Source of the DNA: Candidatus Omnitrophota bacterium
GTDB lineage: Bacteria; Omnitrophota; Gorgyraeia; 1-14-0-20-64-10
Length of the DNA: 35,948 nucleotides
Assembly (NCBI GenBank): GCA_016177405.1
Contig: JACOVG010000010.1
Span: 1-35,948 of the forward strand
Reading direction: 5' to 3'
Of this stretch, positions 1 through 8,653 are shown piece after piece. Below the pieces are notes generated by a model, which saw only the letters and a list, made by a program, of their open reading frames with translations, was not told the origin of the DNA and ran no database searches. Each line of letters starts with the position of its first letter. Within the stretch, counting starts at the first letter, position 1. The position numbers and the translations under genes are program-made.

Positions 1-52
1 GGGAACCATGCCCGGGCAGCCTCGGGAGGTGCGCTTCGGGACATCCCCTCGC

Positions 53-232
53 GTGGGTTCCTCTCTCACCGGCCCAGCCCACATAGGCGTCACCCGTGGC
101 CTCATCAGGGGGTACCCCGCCCTGGGGATGGGGGAAGGGCGAGCCCTCTCCCCCAGACCAAGGGCGGGGAGTTCTGCGAGGACCCGTGGCTGGCAGTCCC
201 GCACACCGAATCGGGGGTCTTGGAGGAACCAC
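53..232. other. GC-rich rod-foldable stretch upstream of smc (possible structured RNA)
   Basis: No convincing protein gene is seen in the first 290 bases. Nested inverted repeats are visible by eye: GGTTCCTC (56-63) with GAGGAACC (223-230), CCCCGCCCT (115-123) with AGGGCGGGG (161-169), and TGGGGGA (129-135) with TCCCCCA (149-155). Together these would give a rod of about 180 nt, the general size and shape of 6S RNA. I could not recognise 6S, SRP, tmRNA or RNase P signature sequences on either strand. It could simply be GC-rich spacer or the remains of an upstream gene. The strand is unknown. Confidence 0.25.
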
Positions 233-260
233 TTGACATCGCGGGCGGATTGGGCATAAT
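233..260 (+). promoter_or_regulatory. sigma70-type promoter for smc
   Basis: A perfect -35 TTGACA (233-238) is followed after 16 bases by CATAAT (255-260), five of six matches to the -10 consensus. With a 17-base spacer the -10 would be ATAATT. Transcription would start near 267, giving a short leader of about 25 bases before the TTG start of smc at 292. AT-rich hexamers stand out clearly against the GC-rich surroundings. Confidence 0.7.
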
Positions 261-291
261 TTAAGTCAACTCCCCGGGAAAGACGAACGTA

Positions 292-3200
292 TTGCGCTTT
301 AAAAAACTCGAGCTTCTCGGGTTCAAGTCTTTCGCGGAACCGACCGAGCTCACCTTCGAGCCAGGCATCACCGCCGTGGTCGGTCCCAACGGCTGCGGCA
401 AGTGTCTAAGTTTCTCTTCCCAAGTCCTTACGGTCGCCGGCAAGTCCTGGAAGATCGGCGATCTTGTTGAAGTATCCCTCCGCGAGGCTTCAAATCTCGT
501 CACGCTGGATGATGGCTTCTCGACTGTTGATAACCCGCTTGGCGTTTCCGTTCTTTCCTTAAATCCCGCCACGCTCAAACTCGAGCCCCGGCCTGTGGCG
601 GCCTTCATCAAGCGGACAGCTCCGGAATTCATGCTCAAGATTCAAACCAAGAGCGGCCGAGAGGTTACGGCAACCCCTTACCACCCCCTCTTCGCTTTGA
701 AAAATGGGAAGCTCCATGCCCTTCGCGCCGACGAGCTTAAAGCAGCTGTCAAGATCGCTGTTGCTCCTGCGCTCAAGTTTGGCGGCGAAAGGGAATATTC
801 TAAGGTTGTTGAGTCAAGAAATCCCTGCCAAGCCGTTATTGAACAGGTTTCCGCTGAATTATGGATTGGTTCTCCTGTCGATTGGGACGAGATTGTCGCG
901 GTGGAGCAGGTTCCGCCGGAGGGGCCGTGGGTGTACGACCTTTCCATCGCTGAAACGCACAACTTTGTGGCCGAGAACATCGTCGTCCACAACTCCAACA
1001 TCGCCGACGCGATCAAGTGGGTGCTCGGCGAGCAGTCGGCCAGGGAGTTGCGCGGCGGCCGGATGGAAGACCTCATCTTCAACGGCTCCGACCGCCGGGA
1101 CCCCGTTGGCTACGCCGAAGTCTCCCTCACCCTAGACAACTCCAACAAAGAGCTCCCCCTGGAATACGCCGAGGTGACGATCTCCCGCCGGCTCTTTCGG
1201 ACCGGCGAGAGTGAATACCTCCTGAACAAGACCCCGGTGCGCCTGAAGGACATCCAGGAACTTTTGATGGGCACCGGCATCGGCACCTCGGCCTACTCCC
1301 TCTTCGAGCAGGGCAGGATCGAGCAGATCATCTCCGCCAAGCCCGAGGACCGCCGCGAGGTTTTTGAAGAGGCGGCCGGCATCACCAAGTACAAGTCGCA
1401 AAAACGGGAGGCGATGCGCCGCCTCGATGAGACCGAGGCGAATCTGACCCGGTTGAGCGATGTGGTGGCCGAGGTGAAAAGGCAGATCGCCTCGATGGAT
1501 CGGCAGGTCCGCCGCGCCAAGGCCTACCGGGAGCAGTTTGAGGAGCTTAAGGGGCTCGAGGTCTCGGTGGCCCTGTCCGAGGCGGCGGCGCTGGCGGCGA
1601 GCTTCAGTTCCAGGGAGGCGGAGTTGGCCGGCCTGCGCGGCGAGATGGATCAGTGGGAGACCAAGCTTGCCAGCCACGAGGGGGCGCTTCGGGAGGTGCG
1701 CTCCGGCTTGGAGCAGGCCGACGCGGAGCTCTCCAAGGCGAGGGAATCCCTTCTTCAGGTCAGCCACCAGCGCCAGACGGTCCAGGGCGGCCTCTCGGTG
1801 AACCGGGAAAGGATTCAGGAGGCCCGCGGCCGCCAGGAAAGGGTCCAGGCCGACTCGGCCTCCGTGAAGAGCCGGATGACCGAGCTGACGGCGAATCTGG
1901 AAGACCTCTCCAAGATCCTCGCCCAGTCCGACGAGGAGCGCCGCCGGAAAGAAGACGAGCTGGCCGCCTGCGAGCAAACCCTTCAAACCTGCGCCCGGGC
2001 CATCGCGGAGGCCGAAGCCGCCATCGCCAAGAGCAAAGAGCTTCTCCTGGAGGAAACCCATCAGGAGGTTCAGGTCAAGAATCAATTCTCCAAGGCAAGC
2101 CAGGAGCTGACCCGTCTGGAGACGCGGTTCACCCGGCTGACCCTGGAGTCGGGGAAGGTGGCCGGCGAGAAGACGGAGCTTCTTCAGCTCCTCAAGGATT
2201 TGGAGGAGGTTCTCTCCGGGGCCCAGCAGAATCTGGAGAAGGTGACGGCCGAGCGCCAGGGGCGCCAATCGCGTTTGGCCGAACTGGATGAAACCCTCCA
2301 GGGGATGCGCTCCGAGTCCTCGAAGATGGAGCAGGAAGTGACCCGGGTGAGTTCACAGCTGGAGATGTTGAAGGGGCTCGAGGCCAGCCACGAGGGCTAC
2401 ACGAGCGGCGTCAAGGCCCTCTTGAGCGCGCTCGCCGAGGGCCGGGTCTCGAAGGAGGGAGTCATTGGTCTTCTGCCGGAGCTGGTCCAAGTGGCGGCGC
2501 CGGATTGCGCCGCCGTGGAGGCGGCCCTGGGGCCGTGGGCCGGCGCGGTGCTTGTGGAATCGGCCCAGGCGGCCGAGCGCTGCCGCCGCCATCTGGAGGA
2601 GACCAAGGCCGGCCGCGTCCTTTTTCTGATCCGGGACCGGGTCCCTTCCGGCGGCGCGGCAAACGGAAGCTCTCCGGCGGCCCTCGCCGCCGGGGCCGAA
2701 CCCTTGATCCAGCGGGTGGGGATCACGCCGCACCTGGAGCCGCTCGTACAGCTTCTCCTGCAGGAGACTTGGCTTGTCCCGGATCGGGAGAGGGCCCTCC
2801 GCTTGGCGGAGGGAATGAACGGCGGCGGCCACGGGGTCCGGATGGTCACGCCGGAGGGGGAGCTCTTCACCGTCTTGAGCGCCCTGGTCGGTTCCGCCCC
2901 CACGCAGGAGAATCTGGTCGTCGGACGCAGGAGCCGCCTGGAATCCCTGGAGGCGGCCCTGGGTCACCATGAGAAGGCCCTGGAGGAGGTTCGAAGGCAG
3001 GTCGGGCGCGTGCAGGAAGAGCGCCTCATCGAAACCCAGGCCATGACCGAGCTGGAAGCTCGCCTGCAGGAGGCCAGCCAAGAGGTCCAACAGGCCCAGG
3101 CCCGGCTGGCCAGCCAGGCCACGGCATTGGCCAAGCTCAACGAAGAGGAAGGGCTCTTGAAGGCCGAAGAGGATCAAGCCGAAGAGGAGCTCACGCAGGC

Positions 3201-4494
3201 CAGAGGCCAGGCCCTCCAGATGGAGCAGGCCCTCAAGGAAAAACATGAAGCGCTGGCCGGTTTGACCGAGTCGATCGAACTCTGCCGCCGGCAGATCACC
3301 GACCAGACCCGGCGGCGGGAGACCGAGTCGGTGGGGCTGGCCTCCCTGAAGGCCGAGTTGTCCTCTTTTGATTCCGTGATGGAAAGCCGCAGGGCCTCGC
3401 TCGCGGTCCTCACGGCCAGTCTCAAGGAGGCGCGGGAGCTCGAGCAGGCGCGCCGGAACGACTGGGTTGAGCTCGAGGAGGCGGTCAAGCGCTGGGAGGA
3501 GGAGTGCCGCCAGCGGGAGGCCCAATCCCACCAGCTCTCCGGCGAGGAATCCCGCGTCGAGACCCAGGTGCAGGAGGCCCAGGCCCGCCGGGCCCAGGCG
3601 CTCCACCGGGCCCAGGAGCGGGAGGCCGAGTTCCAATCGCTGGCGCGCAACCTGGAGCAGATCCGCTCCAGGCTTCACGCCAAGGAGATGGAGCAGGCCC
3701 AGCTTCAGTTCTCACGCCGGCAGATCGGAGACCGCATCCAACAGCTTTATCAGGTGAATCTGGAGTCCGGCCAGGAGAACCCCCCGGCCGCCGCCCCGGA
3801 GGATGGGCCCAGGCGCAGGGAGAGGATCGAGGAGCTCAAGGAGAAGCTTCAGAGGATGGGGCCGGTCAACCTGGGCTCGATCGACGAGGAAAGGGAGCTG
3901 ACGACCCGCCACGAGTTCCTCCTGACCCAGCAGGCGGACCTGGAGAAGGCGCGGGAGGATGTGAAAGAGGCGATCACCAAGATCAACCGGACGACCCGGG
4001 CGATGTTCCGGGAAACCTTCCAGGCGATCCAGAAGGAATTTCAGGCGACGTTCAAACAGCTCTTTGGGGGCGGCGAGGCGAGGCTCATCCTGATGGATGA
4101 GGAGGATGTCCTGGAAAGCGGCATCGAGATCATCGCCCGCCCGCCGGGCAAACCGGTGCAGGCGATTTCCTTGCTCTCCGGCGGCGAGAAGGCCCTCACG
4201 ACGATCGCGCTCCTGTTCGCCATCTTCCGGATCAAGCCGTCTCCCTTCTGCCTCCTGGACGAGATAGACGCGCCGCTGGATGAGACCAACATCGGCCGCT
4301 TCACCGGGGCGCTTCGGGAGTTCCTGAAGGATTCGCAGTTCATCATCATCACGCACAACAAGAAGACGATGACCATGTCCGACATCATGTACGGCATCAC
4401 GATGGAGGAGTCGGGCGTCTCCAAGATCGTGTCGGTCAAGCTCCGGGAGACCGCCGCAAGTCCCAAAGCGCCCACCCCGCCGCCAGCCCCATAA
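292..4494 (+). CDS. smc: chromosome partition protein SMC, interrupted by an intein
   Basis: SMC is the ATPase of the bacterial condensin-like complex that organises and segregates the chromosome with ScpA and ScpB. The 1400-residue product minus a 197-residue intein (residues 38-234) leaves 1203 residues, the usual SMC length. The P-loop GPNGCGK (31-37) is split from the following SNIADAIKWVLGEQS by the intein. Two long coiled-coil arms rich in E, Q, R and A flank a hinge at about residues 700-880. The ABC signature LLSGGEKAL begins at residue 1294 and Walker B CLLDEIDAP is at about 1320-1328. The TTG start was chosen because it directly begins the typical RFKKLELLGFKSF N-terminus and lies just behind a strong promoter. 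The 3' end overlaps the convergent gene by 59 bases. Activity depends on the intein splicing out. Confidence 0.97.
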   Translation: MRFKKLELLGFKSFAEPTELTFEPGITAVVGPNGCGKCLSFSSQVLTVAGKSWKIGDLVEVSLREASNLVTLDDGFSTVDNPLGVSVLSLNPATLKLEPRPVAAFIKRTAPEFMLKIQTKSGREVTATPYHPLFALKNGKLHALRADELKAAVKIAVAPALKFGGEREYSKVVESRNPCQAVIEQVSAELWIGSPVDWDEIVAVEQVPPEGPWVYDLSIAETHNFVAENIVVHNSNIADAIKWVLGEQSARELRGGRMEDLIFNGSDRRDPVGYAEVSLTLDNSNKELPLEYAEVTISRRLFRTGESEYLLNKTPVRLKDIQELLMGTGIGTSAYSLFEQGRIEQIISAKPEDRREVFEEAAGITKYKSQKREAMRRLDETEANLTRLSDVVAEVKRQIASMDRQVRRAKAYREQFEELKGLEVSVALSEAAALAASFSSREAELAGLRGEMDQWETKLASHEGALREVRSGLEQADAELSKARESLLQVSHQRQTVQGGLSVNRERIQEARGRQERVQADSASVKSRMTELTANLEDLSKILAQSDEERRRKEDELAACEQTLQTCARAIAEAEAAIAKSKELLLEETHQEVQVKNQFSKASQELTRLETRFTRLTLESGKVAGEKTELLQLLKDLEEVLSGAQQNLEKVTAERQGRQSRLAELDETLQGMRSESSKMEQEVTRVSSQLEMLKGLEASHEGYTSGVKALLSALAEGRVSKEGVIGLLPELVQVAAPDCAAVEAALGPWAGAVLVESAQAAERCRRHLEETKAGRVLFLIRDRVPSGGAANGSSPAALAAGAEPLIQRVGITPHLEPLVQLLLQETWLVPDRERALRLAEGMNGGGHGVRMVTPEGELFTVLSALVGSAPTQENLVVGRRSRLESLEAALGHHEKALEEVRRQVGRVQEERLIETQAMTELEARLQEASQEVQQAQARLASQATALAKLNEEEGLLKAEEDQAEEELTQARGQALQMEQALKEKHEALAGLTESIELCRRQITDQTRRRETESVGLASLKAELSSFDSVMESRRASLAVLTASLKEARELEQARRNDWVELEEAVKRWEEECRQREAQSHQLSGEESRVETQVQEAQARRAQALHRAQEREAEFQSLARNLEQIRSRLHAKEMEQAQLQFSRRQIGDRIQQLYQVNLESGQENPPAAAPEDGPRRRERIEELKEKLQRMGPVNLGSIDEERELTTRHEFLLTQQADLEKAREDVKEAITKINRTTRAMFRETFQAIQKEFQATFKQLFGGGEARLILMDEEDVLESGIEIIARPPGKPVQAISLLSGGEKALTTIALLFAIFRIKPSPFCLLDEIDAPLDETNIGRFTGALREFLKDSQFIIITHNKKTMTMSDIMYGITMEESGVSKIVSVKLRETAASPKAPTPPPAP
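403..993 (+). other. mini-intein in the SMC P-loop (197 residues)
   Basis: This in-frame segment begins with Cys38 (TGT 403-405) and ends with His-Asn (AAC 991-993), followed by extein Ser (TCC 994-996), so all splice-junction residues are present. Splicing block A is CLSFSSQVLT, block B is REVTATPYHPLFAL with the T-x-x-H motif, block F is WVYDLSIAETHNFVA and block G is NIVVHN. There is no room for, and no sign of, a LAGLIDADG or HNH homing endonuclease, so this is a mini-intein. Removing it restores GPNGCGK-SNIADAIKW, an intact Walker A. Its GC content is about 54 percent by hand count, against roughly 65-75 percent in flanking smc, which suggests later acquisition. Confidence 0.95.
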
Positions 4495-5938
4495 TCCCGA
4501 CCGCCAGCCACCCCGGACAAAAGGCCTTCGGAATCCGCCGGCTTCCGGCTGCCTTGGGATTCGTGAGCAGATAGGCGATCGGTGTTTCCCCCGCGGGGAT
4601 GAGGCCAAGTTTCCGCGCGATCCGGTTGAGCTCCGCGGGTTCGCTGCCGTCGGCGGGCTTGATCCAGACGATGAGGCGCGCCCGCTCGATCTCCAGGAGA
4701 GGATGAACGTCCGCCATCTCCCGCAGCATCCGGTTGGTGGTGGCGCGCCCGGTCAAGACGTTCATGAGCCCGCTCACGTAGGGAAAATTGCTGTAGATCA
4801 GCTCGTCCGGCCCCGCCAGCGCTTTCACCCGGTTGGCCAGCTCGTTCATGAGCTTGGCGTTGAAGATCGTCCGGGCGAAAGGCCGCTCCGGCGCCTTGGC
4901 CCAGCCGGCCAGCTGGGTGAAGGTGGTGTCGGCAAAGGCCCACCGGGCGGAACCCTGGGAATAAAAAAGGGTAGGTGAAGCGAGCGCCAGCCCCGCCAGA
5001 AGTCCGAAAAGGAGCCTGGCCGATTTCAGCCTCGACGCCAACGCCGCCAGCGCCAGCCCCGCCAGCAAAAGCCACGGAAAAAGCCCCTGGGCCGCGAAGA
5101 AACGGAAACGGTAGCCGGCCAGCATCGGCCCAAACCCAACCGCCAGCGCCGCCGGAAAACGCTCCATCCCCTTGGCCGTGAGCGACAGGAAGAATCCCGC
5201 CGTCCCCAGGGCCAGCGGGATGACCGGAAACTCCAGGAAGCGCTCCTCCCCGCGGGGTTGGAGCTGGAGGAGGTTGGCGTGGCCGACGCTGTGCAAAAGC
5301 CAGGGGCCGGCCAGCAGGATTCCAAGAAACAGGACCCGCAGGGAGGTCTTCCGGTAGGACGGCTCGATTCCCGCGAAGATAAGCAGCGACAAGGCCGCCA
5401 GCCACGGCAACCCCGCGTGAAGCCAGAAGGAGAAACCCAGCAGGATCCCTCCGGCAGCCCACCGCCTCTTGAAAAGAGCGAGCATGAGCCCCAGGGTGCA
5501 GACCAGAACACCGGTGGCCGGAAGGTTGTTGACCGCCGAGAGAAAAAAACTGTAAGGGGTGGCCAGAACCGCGAGGGTCAGGGCGGCCTTGGGGGGCCCG
5601 AAGATCCGCGAGAGAGCAAGCCAGGCCGCGGCCAGGAGCGCCGGCATCGCCGCCCAGGACCAAAGACGCGCCAGGAAGATCGGATCAAGCCCTAGCTGGG
5701 CCAGGGGCAGGAAGATCAGGTGGAAGCCAGGGGGATATAGGTGGGGGCGCCCTTCCGGGGCGGCCTCCCAGAAGGCGTGGAGAACCGGGCCTCCGGCGTC
5801 CCGGAACCCCTGGATGACGCTCAAGTGGTAGTAGCTGTCTAGGAAGTAAGGCAGGACCGGCCATTGGGCCGCCGTCAGGATGGCCGCGGCCCCGATGGCA
5901 AGCCACGCTGCGAGCCGGGCGGAACGGTCACCGAGCAT
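4436..5938 (-). CDS. multi-pass membrane protein, GT-C glycosyltransferase-like
   Basis: This 500-residue protein has about ten or more hydrophobic segments spread along its length, beginning with LAAWLAIGAAAILTAA near the N-terminus. The early DSYYHLSVIQGF segment (acidic residue in the first loop) and the later YPPGFHLIFLPLAQLG resemble dolichyl-phosphate-mannose-dependent GT39/ArnT-like enzymes, which transfer sugars from lipid-linked donors outside the membrane. The soluble C-terminal part (around SNFPYVSGLMNVLTGRATTNRM) fits the same group. The match is by general architecture only, so donor and acceptor are unknown. The gene converges on smc with a 59-base overlap and diverges from the riboflavin cluster across a short promoter region. 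Confidence 0.6.
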   Translation of the reverse strand: MLGDRSARLAAWLAIGAAAILTAAQWPVLPYFLDSYYHLSVIQGFRDAGGPVLHAFWEAAPEGRPHLYPPGFHLIFLPLAQLGLDPIFLARLWSWAAMPALLAAAWLALSRIFGPPKAALTLAVLATPYSFFLSAVNNLPATGVLVCTLGLMLALFKRRWAAGGILLGFSFWLHAGLPWLAALSLLIFAGIEPSYRKTSLRVLFLGILLAGPWLLHSVGHANLLQLQPRGEERFLEFPVIPLALGTAGFFLSLTAKGMERFPAALAVGFGPMLAGYRFRFFAAQGLFPWLLLAGLALAALASRLKSARLLFGLLAGLALASPTLFYSQGSARWAFADTTFTQLAGWAKAPERPFARTIFNAKLMNELANRVKALAGPDELIYSNFPYVSGLMNVLTGRATTNRMLREMADVHPLLEIERARLIVWIKPADGSEPAELNRIARKLGLIPAGETPIAYLLTNPKAAGSRRIPKAFCPGWLAVGIMGLAAGWALWDLRRSPGA

Positions 5939-5944
5939 GGGGTC

Positions 5945-5972
5945 ATTATACTATTCGGCTCTGTGGTACAAT
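5945..5972. promoter_or_regulatory. divergent promoter region between the membrane protein and transaldolase
   Basis: On the plus strand, TGG followed by TACAAT (5964-5972) reads as an extended -10 element (TGn plus five of six matches to TATAAT). Transcripts would start near 5979, which favours the downstream ATG at 5992 for the transaldolase. On the minus strand a perfect TATAAT lies at 5950-5945, only about seven bases before the ATG of the membrane protein, implying an almost leaderless message. Neither direction has a clear -35. The region is short and AT-rich relative to its surroundings. Confidence 0.5.
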
Positions 5973-5991
5973 GAACCTCTTCGTAAAGACG

Positions 5992-7428
5992 ATGGAATCC
6001 ACAATCGCAGTCTCTAAAACCACGGAAAACCTTCCCAGGAGCTCGGTCCGCCGGCTCTACGGTCCGGAGGTTCAGGCCAACAGCTTCTCGCTGGACGGCT
6101 TTCCCTCATGCCCGGAGGGCCAGGACTGGCGGACCCGGCTTCAGGAGGTGGCGCGGGAGCAGGGGCCCCTGGGGATGACGACCAACCAGACCCTCTTCAG
6201 ACAGCTTCTGGAGGCGGGCGCCCTGGACGGGCGGCTGGCGGCTTTCAAGGCGCGCGGCCGGACGATTCCGGAGATCTACCAGATTCTTTACAACGAGGCC
6301 GCCGTCGAGGCGGCCCGGATCTTTCTGCCCATCAACGCCCAATGGGCATGGGAGGGGCGCGTCTCTCAAGAGGCCTCGGCCCTGCTGACGGAGCTTACGC
6401 CCCTGGTGAAGGAGATCCGCCGGATTTCACAGTTGATGGCCGGCGTGGGGGCCTTCACCAAGATCCCCAATCTGCCGGCCGCTCCGCGAGCGATCGCCGA
6501 GGCCGTTTCCGGCGAGCCGGCGGTCCAACCCAACGTGACCCTGGTCTTCTCGGATCTGCACTACCTCCAAACCGTGGAGGGTTATCTGACCGGTCTGATC
6601 CGCCGGGCGGAGAACCTGAAGGCCCGGGGCCTTTCCGAGGAGCGGATCCGGGAAGACCTCTCCCGGATCCATTCGGTGAATTCCCTGTTTGTCAGCCGGG
6701 TGGACCGGGTGGTGGACCCGATGATCGACGAGAAGCTCAAGGCCAACCGCGACCCCGCCCTCCAAAAGAGGCTGGCTCTCCTGAAGGGGAAGGTGGCGGC
6801 GGCGCAAGCCAAAAAGATCTATGAAATCCTGGAGGCGGTCTTTCTGGGAGTTCCCTTCCAGGACCCGCGGGGTCTTTACCGGGATTCCGAGGGGCAAAAG
6901 ATGCTGGAGACGATCCGGCGGCTTGGAGAGCTCTTTCAGTCCCTTCGGCGCTATGGCGTCCATCCGCAGAGGCTCCTCATCGCCTCGAGCGGCGTGAAAA
7001 GCGACCAGCCCTACTCGAGTCTCCTTTACGTGCTCCCGTTCCTGGGGCCTTGGGCGGCCAACACCCTTCCGGAGGCCACCCTGGGCCATTTGAGCCGGTT
7101 CGTTTCGGGGCTTTCGGAGGAGGAGGCCCGGTGTCTCGCGGCGAGGAACGTGATGAAGGAGCCCCTTCCCGGAATCCCCACCGATATCCAGCCGGTCACG
7201 GAGTGGAACCGGATCCTGCTGCTTTCCCTGGAGGAGCGCCATCGGCAGGGCATTGCCGATTTGACCGCCGATCAGATCCTGTGGGAGGTGCGCGAGCACG
7301 TCCTGGCGCCGCGGGGCGCCAGCTTGCGCGCCCTGTGCGACGACCTCCGGGACAAGGGAGCGCGGGCCTTCGCCCAGGATGAGCAGGCCACCCTGAAGGC
7401 GATCGAAACCAAGCTGGCGGCGTTGTAA
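5992..7428 (+). CDS. tal: transaldolase
   Basis: Transaldolase moves a dihydroxyacetone unit between sugar phosphates in the non-oxidative pentose phosphate pathway. Family motifs appear in order: [34 protein letters not shown] containing the Schiff-base lysine (codon 6460-6462), [26 protein letters not shown], and [16 protein letters not shown] followed by NTLPEAT. At about 478 residues it is longer than the short FSA type and resembles the longer Tal subfamily. The in-frame ATG at 5971 overlaps the likely -10 box, so 5992 is preferred. It sits four bases before ribBA, so the two are very likely cotranscribed. The pathway link is sensible because pentose phosphate metabolism provides ribulose 5-phosphate, the RibB substrate. 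Confidence 0.88.
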   Translation: MESTIAVSKTTENLPRSSVRRLYGPEVQANSFSLDGFPSCPEGQDWRTRLQEVAREQGPLGMTTNQTLFRQLLEAGALDGRLAAFKARGRTIPEIYQILYNEAAVEAARIFLPINAQWAWEGRVSQEASALLTELTPLVKEIRRISQLMAGVGAFTKIPNLPAAPRAIAEAVSGEPAVQPNVTLVFSDLHYLQTVEGYLTGLIRRAENLKARGLSEERIREDLSRIHSVNSLFVSRVDRVVDPMIDEKLKANRDPALQKRLALLKGKVAAAQAKKIYEILEAVFLGVPFQDPRGLYRDSEGQKMLETIRRLGELFQSLRRYGVHPQRLLIASSGVKSDQPYSSLLYVLPFLGPWAANTLPEATLGHLSRFVSGLSEEEARCLAARNVMKEPLPGIPTDIQPVTEWNRILLLSLEERHRQGIADLTADQILWEVREHVLAPRGASLRALCDDLRDKGARAFAQDEQATLKAIETKLAAL

Positions 7429-7432
7429 CCCT

Positions 7433-8641
7433 ATGTTCAACACCATCGAAGAGATCCTGGAAGAGCTCGCGGCCAAGCGCCTGGTCATCGTTGTGGACGA
7501 CGAGGACCGGGAGAACGAAGGGGACCTGGTGGCGGCGGCCCAGTTTGCAACACCGGAGGCGGTCAATTTCATGGTCAGCCACGGGCGCGGGCTGATCTGC
7601 GTTCCCATGGAGGCGCCTCGCCTGGAGCTTTTGGAGCTTAAGCCGATGGTGGTGGAATCTTCCGCCCCCCTGGGGACGGCCTGGATGGTTTCGGTGGACG
7701 CCAGGAGCGGGATCACCACCGGGATCTCGGCCCACGACCGGGCCGCCACCATCTCCCGCCTGATCGATCCGAACGCCAAGGCCTCGGACCTGGTCAAGCC
7801 GGGCCACATATTTCCCCTGAAGGCCAGGAACGGCGGCGTCCTGGTGCGGGCCGGCCACACCGAGGCGGCGGTGGACCTGATGAGGCTGGCCGGACTGTAT
7901 CCGGCCGGGGTGATCTGCGAGATCATGAATCCCGACGGCACGATGGCGCGCGTTCCGGAGCTTAAGCGGTTCGCCGCCGGCCACGGATTGAAGATCTGCG
8001 CCATCTCGGATCTCATCAAATACCGCCTGCGCAAGGAGCGGTTTGTCCGGAGGGTCGTGGAGACCGCCCTGCCGACCCCTTACGGCGATTTCCAGCTGGT
8101 CCTGTACGAGTCGTCGGTGGACGGCCAGGCCCACATGGCCCTGGTGCTGGGCGACATCCGCCAGCCGCCGGTTCTGGTGCGGGTTCACTCCCAGTGCCTG
8201 ACCGGGGATGTCTTCGGCTCTTCTCGGTGCGACTGCGGCCCGCAGCTTGAATCGGCCCTCAAGCTGGTTCAGAAGGAGGGCCGGGGGGTGATCCTCTATC
8301 TCCGGCAGGAAGGGCGGGGGATCGGCCTGGCCAACAAGCTGAAGGCCTATGCCCTGCAGGACCAGGGGATGGATACCGTGGAGGCGAACCAAGCCCTGGG
8401 GTTTGACCCCGATCTTCGGGATTACGGCATCGGGGCGCAGATCCTGGCCGATCTGGGCTTGACCCAGGTGAGGCTGATGACCAACAATCCCCGCAAGGTG
8501 GTGGGCCTGGATGGGTTCGGCCTCACCATTGTGGAGCGGGTTCCCCTGGAGATGCCCCCCACCGCCGCCAACGCGAAGTATCTGAAGGCCAAGAAGGAGA
8601 AGCTGGGTCACCTCCTTCTGGAAGTTCTCGACTCCGAATAA
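7433..8641 (+). CDS. ribBA: bifunctional 3,4-dihydroxy-2-butanone-4-phosphate synthase / GTP cyclohydrolase II
   Basis: This fusion performs the first committed step of both branches of riboflavin synthesis: ribulose 5-phosphate to dihydroxybutanone phosphate, and GTP to the pyrimidine precursor. The N-terminal half (about 1-200) has the acidic [10 protein letters not shown] loop, [11 protein letters not shown] and [11 protein letters not shown] typical of RibB. The C-terminal half has the zinc-binding [28 protein letters not shown] and [12 protein letters not shown] of RibA. All key residues appear present and the 402-residue length is normal. It lies four bases after the transaldolase and 12 bases before ribH. 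Confidence 0.97.
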   Translation: MFNTIEEILEELAAKRLVIVVDDEDRENEGDLVAAAQFATPEAVNFMVSHGRGLICVPMEAPRLELLELKPMVVESSAPLGTAWMVSVDARSGITTGISAHDRAATISRLIDPNAKASDLVKPGHIFPLKARNGGVLVRAGHTEAAVDLMRLAGLYPAGVICEIMNPDGTMARVPELKRFAAGHGLKICAISDLIKYRLRKERFVRRVVETALPTPYGDFQLVLYESSVDGQAHMALVLGDIRQPPVLVRVHSQCLTGDVFGSSRCDCGPQLESALKLVQKEGRGVILYLRQEGRGIGLANKLKAYALQDQGMDTVEANQALGFDPDLRDYGIGAQILADLGLTQVRLMTNNPRKVVGLDGFGLTIVERVPLEMPPTAANAKYLKAKKEKLGHLLLEVLDSE

Positions 8642-8653
8642 GCCCTCCCCCTC

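Noticed and set aside
8-259. Open reading frame of 83 codons on the plus strand before smc
   Set aside because: Composition is low-complexity Arg/Gly/Ser/Pro as expected from GC-rich non-coding DNA, it has no recognisable domain or ribosome site, and it runs through the smc promoter.
403-993. Assembly chimera or frameshift in smc
   Set aside because: The segment keeps the frame, carries all intein blocks, and its removal restores a perfect P-loop.
1132-3678. Long minus-strand open frames opposite smc
   Set aside because: They are Leu/Gly/Arg-rich mirror frames caused by high GC; smc on the plus strand explains the region fully.
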